Shown here piece by piece: positions 58,697 to 64,000 of a stretch of DNA of 64,000 bases. Position numbers and translations under genes: made by a program. The first letter of the stretch is position 1. Each line of letters starts with the position of its first letter. This DNA is from Corynespora cassiicola. Its lineage: Eukaryota; Ascomycota; Dothideomycetes; Pleosporales; Corynesporascaceae. The DNA lies in NCBI GenBank assembly GCA_022059125.1, contig JAEUWY010000008.1, positions 434,001 through 498,000 on the forward strand, read 5' to 3'. The notes beneath the pieces are model-generated. The model searched no databases. It worked only from the letters and a program-made list of their open reading frames with translations, and was not told where the DNA came from.

Positions 58697-59429
58697 GGTA
58701 GGCGTTCTTTGTCCGTCAATCCTGTCTATGAAACTTTTGGTGGAAGGGGAGGGGGGATACTATATATGATATTATATACCTAAGACAAGATCCCAAACTC
58801 GGAACAGCCCGCTCTAGCATAGGCAAGCGTTCCACATTCCGTAGGCTCTAATAGCGACCTTGTTAATCTACACTATACGGATACCAAGCAAAATGATCCA
58901 ACCCTGGTTCAACTAATGCCCCCCATGCCAGAACCCGAAAGTCGATCCAAGATCCAAGCCTCAACCATATAATTATACCAATCATGGCCGCGCTAGGTCC
59001 AACTTAGCTGGGGTGCACTTTTTATTCACCCTTCACAGCGGTACAGTCGATTCGGGATGACTCATTGAAAGAAGAATCAGCTAATTACCATAGTTCAGGT
59101 CAACTCAACAACACATGTTGAGACATTAAATAAGCAGCAATAGAAAACTACAAACTGTCGGGAGCCTCTTTAAGGCTTGTTTTTCTTTTTTCTTCGAATA
59201 ATTTTACGATAAGATTTACAACTTTCATTCCTACAACTATTAGCTCATTGCTTTAAAAAAGGATAGGAATATCTAAAAATAGTATTTTCTTTAAAAAGCT
59301 GAATCTTATACAGAATAGTGCCTGAACTTTTCTAATACCTAAGAAAGTGCTGCAATCCCTGTTCATCCGAAAACTATTTCCCTATTCCTATCAACGGCGG
59401 CGTCTCTAACGGCCGAAACGACCTTTCCT
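58697..59429. other. AT-rich region between the two decayed paralogues
   Basis: Very AT-rich, especially 59100-59340. No gene seen. Confidence 0.55.
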
Positions 59430-61187
59430 CTACGTAAGAACGTCACTACTTCTCGCGCTGAGCATACGATTTAGGCAGTGATCGTTAAACAAGTAAGCCC
59501 TGCACATGTCCGTGACCCATTCAGCGGGGAAGGTTGTTTGTTCACTTATCTTATGTGACCAAGCCTCTCTCATTTCCCTTAAAGACATAGCGTGGATATT
59601 TTCCATTAAGCCTTCAATATCCCAGACAGGCTCGAGTGGTGTGGCGGCAGAAAACCTAATGCGCGTTGATTTCTTGAGAATCATATGCTTAACCACATGA
59701 ACAAAGTTAGCCAGCAGCCATTAAGGTGTGTATTCTTTGGATCCATAGTCTATACGAAAATTGATGCCAGATGTATAATCATCTTCGTCGCTTAAAATTG
59801 GCATTAGTCCGGTCAGGGGCCATTGGACTGAGAGCTTGCGGGTAAGGAGAGCTTCATCTATGTTCTTCAACTGGGCACATTTAAACAAGATTTCGTAGAG
59901 CATCAGCGCATGCTTTATAGCATTCCATACTGACCATATAGTATCGTCCTTTGATCCGTTGTCCAGAACCAAAGTAAAGGAGTTGGATGGAATTGGCACA
60001 CTGACAGCCGCCTCAACCCATGAAATCAGTGGCACCAGTACATTTTCAAGAAAATGAGAGTTTCTCATATAGTCTTCCGCATGACCCAAGGATTCGATTT
60101 CCGCTAGAAATGCCAGGGTGTGCACACCACACGGAAGTATAGCATGTAACAAGCTCACATGCCAAATGATTTGTAGTCGAGAATTTTCCGCGTAGAATGG
60201 TACTGAACCGTCTATATGACTCCAAGGACGGGATATAGATTTCTTGTCTTCCTGGATTCAGATAATCCTCATATTTTGTCGATGGCTGGCGTAGCGCTTC
60301 AGAAAATCGATAGCAACCGATGCCGCTGAGAAATAGTATCTGAAGCGACGGGGATTTTCGATGTGCTCTGGAATTCTGCTATAGATGAATTGGATATCCC
60401 AAATGACCAATCCCTCAATTCGGGATATATCTAGTTCGTCGGGTATATCCCAAGCCTCTGGTCTCCACTTCAGCACTTCGTAGAACGAATCCCAATCTGT
60501 GAGGTGCCGAAGAGGACCTTGAAGAGTGTTGGAATCGAGAATTCGCGACGCCAGAGATTCAAATCTGGAGTGCGAAGAGACCAGATCGAAAGCAAAATTA
60601 ATAGCGTTCCGTAGAGAGGACCTATCATCTAGATGTACGCTCGTACCCAAATACTCAGCTTCGAAGGTGTGATGTTCCGGGTTATCTCTCTTATGAAATA
60701 CATCGTGTAGTGCTCGACCTAGTTTTATAGCGGCTTCCGGAAAGGCCTTTTCAATTTGCTCCATAGATTCCTCGGTGATACAATCGGCGGCGTGGTACAA
60801 GGTTTCGATTTTGAGTAATGCGACATAGTTCAGTAAATGTCGAAACCGCTCGGATATAGTCATGGGTCCATGGTTATCGTCGGTGTTTTCCCCAATAGCT
60901 GTAGAGCTGGGCCTGAAAGTGACAATGCTAGCTTGTAAAGCAAGCCCTTTCATTTCCTCAGCGGTTGCCCGGCAGGTATACATGAAATCGAACTGAATCG
61001 GACTCCCATCGCTGTTTGTGAGCTTCCCTGAAGATGGCTGGCAGATATAACCATCTTGTTCAAAAAAATATTCGAGGTAGATCATATCCCGGATTTCTCG
61101 GGGCAGACTTTGGAAGAAGAGCGACTGTTGGCTGTACATTTCGGATCGCGTAGTGATGTGTGATAGATGATCTTGGGAATTATTCAT
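59430..61187 (-). pseudogene. Decayed gene B of the paralogous pair
   Basis: The ATG at 61187 opens a 309-codon frame starting with a 30-residue leader and then 'LPREIRDMIYLEYFF'. TGA at 60260-60258 interrupts it, after which the same frame continues ('IQEDKKSISRPWSH', 'ALMLYEILFKCAQL'). TAA at 59723-59721 interrupts it again, and the frame then continues to 59430 ('WLLANFVHVVKHMIL', 'ATPLEPVWDIEGLMENIHA'). At the TAA, gene A has CAA (Gln in 'SPQW'), so this stop fits a CAA-to-TAA change. No GT donor lies near the TGA to form an intron. Total about 585 codons. Less damaged than gene A: no frameshift seen. Function unknown. Confidence 0.68.
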
Positions 61188-61888
61188 CTGAGCAGTCTCA
61201 TGCTATGGAGCGCATGAGAAGGCACTTTATACATGAAGGCTGGCCCAACAAGCAATCCCAGGCAGCAACACGTCACATGCAACTCGGCTCAATTGTTGAA
61301 CATTGGTTAGTGCAGCCAACCCCACCCACCTCAACGACCCTCAGTGTGCATGCTCCGAATCTGTATTCTGGGGCGTAGCGTTGCACTGAAAAGCACTAGA
61401 GAAAAAAGATTCTAGGTCAAGAGATGCTATACTTGACACGTAGATAGAGAATGTAACCGAGATGAAGATTTTGTTTGATACTCGGGCCCCGGGATGTGCT
61501 CCGCGAAGATTATGGTCGCCCTTCGAGGGTGCGACGTACACGATCCGTGCACGCGGAAAGCACACTAGCGCTTCCCAGGCCCTGTGTCAGGGCACCATGT
61601 ACACTAGCACCTCCCTAGGCGCCTAGCACACTACACGTCCACCGATGAGGAACGGCGAGCCGCACGAGGTGCACGACTATATTCCACAGCCTTTTGATCG
61701 CCCGCCATCTTAATCTATTGGCGTTTTGAGGCCTCGGACATGTCGAGTTCTCTGATAGTCTTGTGCATCACTTGCCATATCGTTTCACCACGCCCATCAC
61801 TGTCTGAATAAGCTGAGGCCCGCAGACGATCCTTCCATTCAAATTTGCACATTGTGGCTCAGTTGACCACACATTTCCCCATCAGTCT
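61188..61888. other. Intergenic region, left flank of the LINE
   Basis: No gene recognised. The left boundary of the retrotransposon cannot be fixed without its other copies. Confidence 0.45.
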
Positions 61889-64000
61889 TTGACGTTGGCC
61901 AAGGTGCGCCTTGTGGTCTTGATAACTCTCACTCGGAGACTCGGAAACAAGACGACAATGCCAAGGTTACCGAAATCCGCACCACGCCGACGTGCTACTG
62001 GAGATGCGTTGTCCTCGGATCTGGCTACTGGTAGTGATCGTGGTGATGCAGAAGATTGTGTATCGCCTATTTTCTTTGACTCTGATCCCCTCAACGGGTA
62101 TGTGACTCTACCAATGCGTACCCTCCATGCACTATGCTCACAGAATGTAGGGGTAGCCATTTCTCAATGGTGCAGGTCAACGTGAACAAAAACTACGAGA
62201 CCCAGTACCACTACCTCGTACTGGGTTTGAAACATGGCTGGGATTTCATCATGGTTCAGGAACCTCATAAAAAAAGCCACTTGTATGCATCTCGAGGATA
62301 CCACATCATCTATGAAGAGATGTTGCAGGGCACTCAACTCTATGTTGTCATCTATGCGCGAGTAAGCTTGCATGTCAGTAAATACATGAGACTCCCAGTC
62401 GATTGCACCTGTGAGGAGGAGGATCGCGAACGGCACCTCAAGCAGATTTTGACCCTCCAGGTAATCTTCGAGGACGCGAGACATCTTTACTTAACAAACA
62501 TCTACAACCACGAAGGGGCACTTCCCATCGAGTGTATGACTTTCGTATTGAGGCAGCGCCATGAAGATGGCCATCTTGTTGCGGGTGATTTCAATCTCCA
62601 CCACCGTTCGCGGGAGCCCACATTTACGGGTCCATGTACCAAGAGGGCCGAGGACCTTGATGAAGGGTTCGGCCTTGACTTGAATCTTCTGAACGATCCT
62701 GGAAGAATCACATTCGAGCGTCCGCATGTCGATGAATTCAGGTCCTCGACTATTGATCTTACGTGGTTGAGCCACCGACTTTCTGATCATCTTGTGTCAT
62801 GGGAACCGCTTGACCATCTCATGATTGGAAAATAAGACCATGTTGCAATCAAGACTGTCTTAAGTTTCAGCATCCAAGAGCGAGTTGAAACTCGAAGGGA
62901 TTGGAAGAACGCTCAGCATGGCAAAATGGTTGACTACCTTGAGAGTGCTTTGCAGGTCCTTGGACTTCCAGAGAATACATTCCTGGGATCTCCGGAAGAA
63001 GTCAATAGATACGCTCGTACCTTCATGGAAATCTTGCAGAAATCCATTGAGACTTATGTTCCTTTGAAGGAAACCTGGAAACCGAAACCATTGCCGCTAA
63101 TCCACACCGAGAAGCTTGAGGCTTTGCGGAAAGAGATTCGTCAGAATTCCGAAGAATACCTCACGCTTCTCGCAAATGAACAAGGACTTTACAGGAGGAA
63201 ACTCTTGGAAAAAGAGACACACAAGTTATCTCAAGAGCTCAAGTGGCTATATGACGCACTCTACCGTGAAGAAGAACTCGAACGAAGAAAGAGAAGAACT
63301 AAAGAATCAAGTCTCCCTAATAAGGAACCATACGGAGTTTATCGCTACTTTCGCTGCATGAAAAGGGGTGCAGAGGCACGCAATGCACCGCAAATGGGCC
63401 CTTTGCAAGATCGAAACGGCAACTTGGTGGAGTCCTGGGAGGAAAAGATCGACTGCCTTGTCGAAAATTGGCATCAGCAAAATGAAGCATGCGTCGGAAC
63501 GTCGTGTAGAACCTGTCGGAGACAGTTCAGGGATACTCGCCTTTTTCCTCGACCTCCTGCTCCAAGAGCTAATGCATCCGACTACGTCCCATCAAATCTT
63601 TTCTCCGTTCAAGGTCTGGAAGAGAGCAACGGCATCTCCAACGGTCGAGTATCCCAAGATACCAATGAAGATTTCCCAGATATCTCATTCGAGGACTTGG
63701 CCTCGCGTCTTCCATGGCTGATAGAAAATAATCATGAGTTTACCGAAGAAGAACTGCAAGAAAGCTGGCAAAGGCTCACAAAGCACAAGACTCCTGGTGA
63801 CGATGGAATTGAAGATTTCATTCTTGTTACTGGTAAGGATGTGCTCTGGGATTACTACCGGGTACTATGCGAGGGCATCGTCAGGACTGGGACGGAGCCA
63901 GATTTGTGGAAAGTCGGTGTCACATATAGCATCAGAAAACCCTTGAGCAAAGGGCAGACCTACGCAGACACTGGGAAGTGGAGACCTATATGCTGCCTCT
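61889..64000 (+). mobile_element. Non-LTR retrotransposon (LINE, Tad-like), truncated by the window edge
   Basis: The frame from 62134 encodes an endonuclease/exonuclease/phosphatase-type domain ('FIMVQEPHKKS', 'VAGDFNLHHRS', 'FRSSTIDLTWLSHRLSDHLV'). After a TAA at 62833-62835 it stays open from 62836 to the window end. That part has a Lys/Glu-rich spacer and then the start of a reverse transcriptase domain ('KHKTPGDDGIEDFIL', 'GTEPDLWKVGVTYSIRKPL', 'GKWRPICCL'). The order EN then RT is that of LINEs such as fungal Tad elements. The short frame 61958-62185 in another frame may be the end of an ORF1-like region. The left end is approximate. Confidence 0.82.
62134..64000 (+). pseudogene. LINE ORF2 (endonuclease + reverse transcriptase), interrupted and partial
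   Basis: Same frame throughout (codons from 62134), with one TAA at 62833-62835. The stop falls just before 'DHVAIKT', where the endonuclease family has its Ser-Asp-His catalytic motif, so the Ser position is replaced by the stop. Downstream, 388 codons remain open to the window end. Only the fingers part of the RT is inside the window; the YxDD catalytic motif would lie beyond 64000. One stop and otherwise intact frames suggest a fairly recent copy. Confidence 0.75.

Overview
This window is nuclear DNA of a filamentous ascomycete (Pezizomycotina). The genes carry short spliceosomal introns (about 46-170 nt, GT...AG, with CTAAC/CTGAC-like branch sites). The gene set is typical of the group: GH76 Dfg5/Dcw1-type mannanase, WSC proteins, Dep1/Sds3, Nop12, Vps10, Dnm1, dynein intermediate chain and a proteinase K-like protease. 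Two tRNA genes have introns, and a non-LTR retrotransposon enters at the right edge. Class and species cannot be fixed from the sequence alone. Introns were inferred by eye from splice signals and reading-frame continuity.

Layout. 1-1216: 3' part of a GPI-anchored GH76 gene. 2.2-3.7 kb: secreted jacalin/aerolysin-type gene. 4.4-12 kb: accessory, AT-richer ground with a small unknown gene, a small secreted protein gene with an in-frame TGA, a secreted two-WSC protein, a TauD-type dioxygenase, and a decayed small secreted protein gene. 12-14.4 kb: no gene seen. 14.4-19.4 kb: housekeeping pair DEP1 (-) and NOP12 (+), divergent from an 806-bp interval. 19.9-23.9 kb: tRNA-Glu(CTC) and tRNA-Ala(AGC), each with a 26-nt intron, around a GPI-type surface protein. 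24.7-36.2 kb: ankyrin membrane protein, VPS10, and a subtilisin-like protease, with a 3.2-kb GC-rich microsatellite interval before the protease. 36.2-39.9 kb: no convincing gene. 39.9-42.4 kb: a large multi-exon membrane protein. 42.8-43.8 kb: decayed F-box gene. 45.2-46.1 kb: PTEA-repeat cell-wall protein. 46.8-53.2 kb: housekeeping run of dynein intermediate chain (-), ATP synthase subunit e (+) and DNM1 (-). 54.2-56.7 kb: isochorismatase-like hydrolase and a secreted PEBP. 57-61.2 kb: two related decayed genes (-). 61.9-64 kb: Tad-like LINE running off the edge.

Theme. GC-richer, intact core genes alternate with AT-richer stretches that hold secreted proteins, tRNAs and broken genes. Five loci (5931-6527, 11122-11547, 42812-43789, 56990-58696, 59430-61187) and the LINE are interrupted by in-frame stops. 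Several stops fit C-to-T change at CpA (CAA/CAG to TAA/TAG), as repeat-induced point mutation (RIP) produces. I found no metabolic gene cluster and no clearly new multi-gene system. The best leads are the secreted jacalin-aerolysin protein, the pair of decayed paralogues, and the decayed secreted-protein genes.
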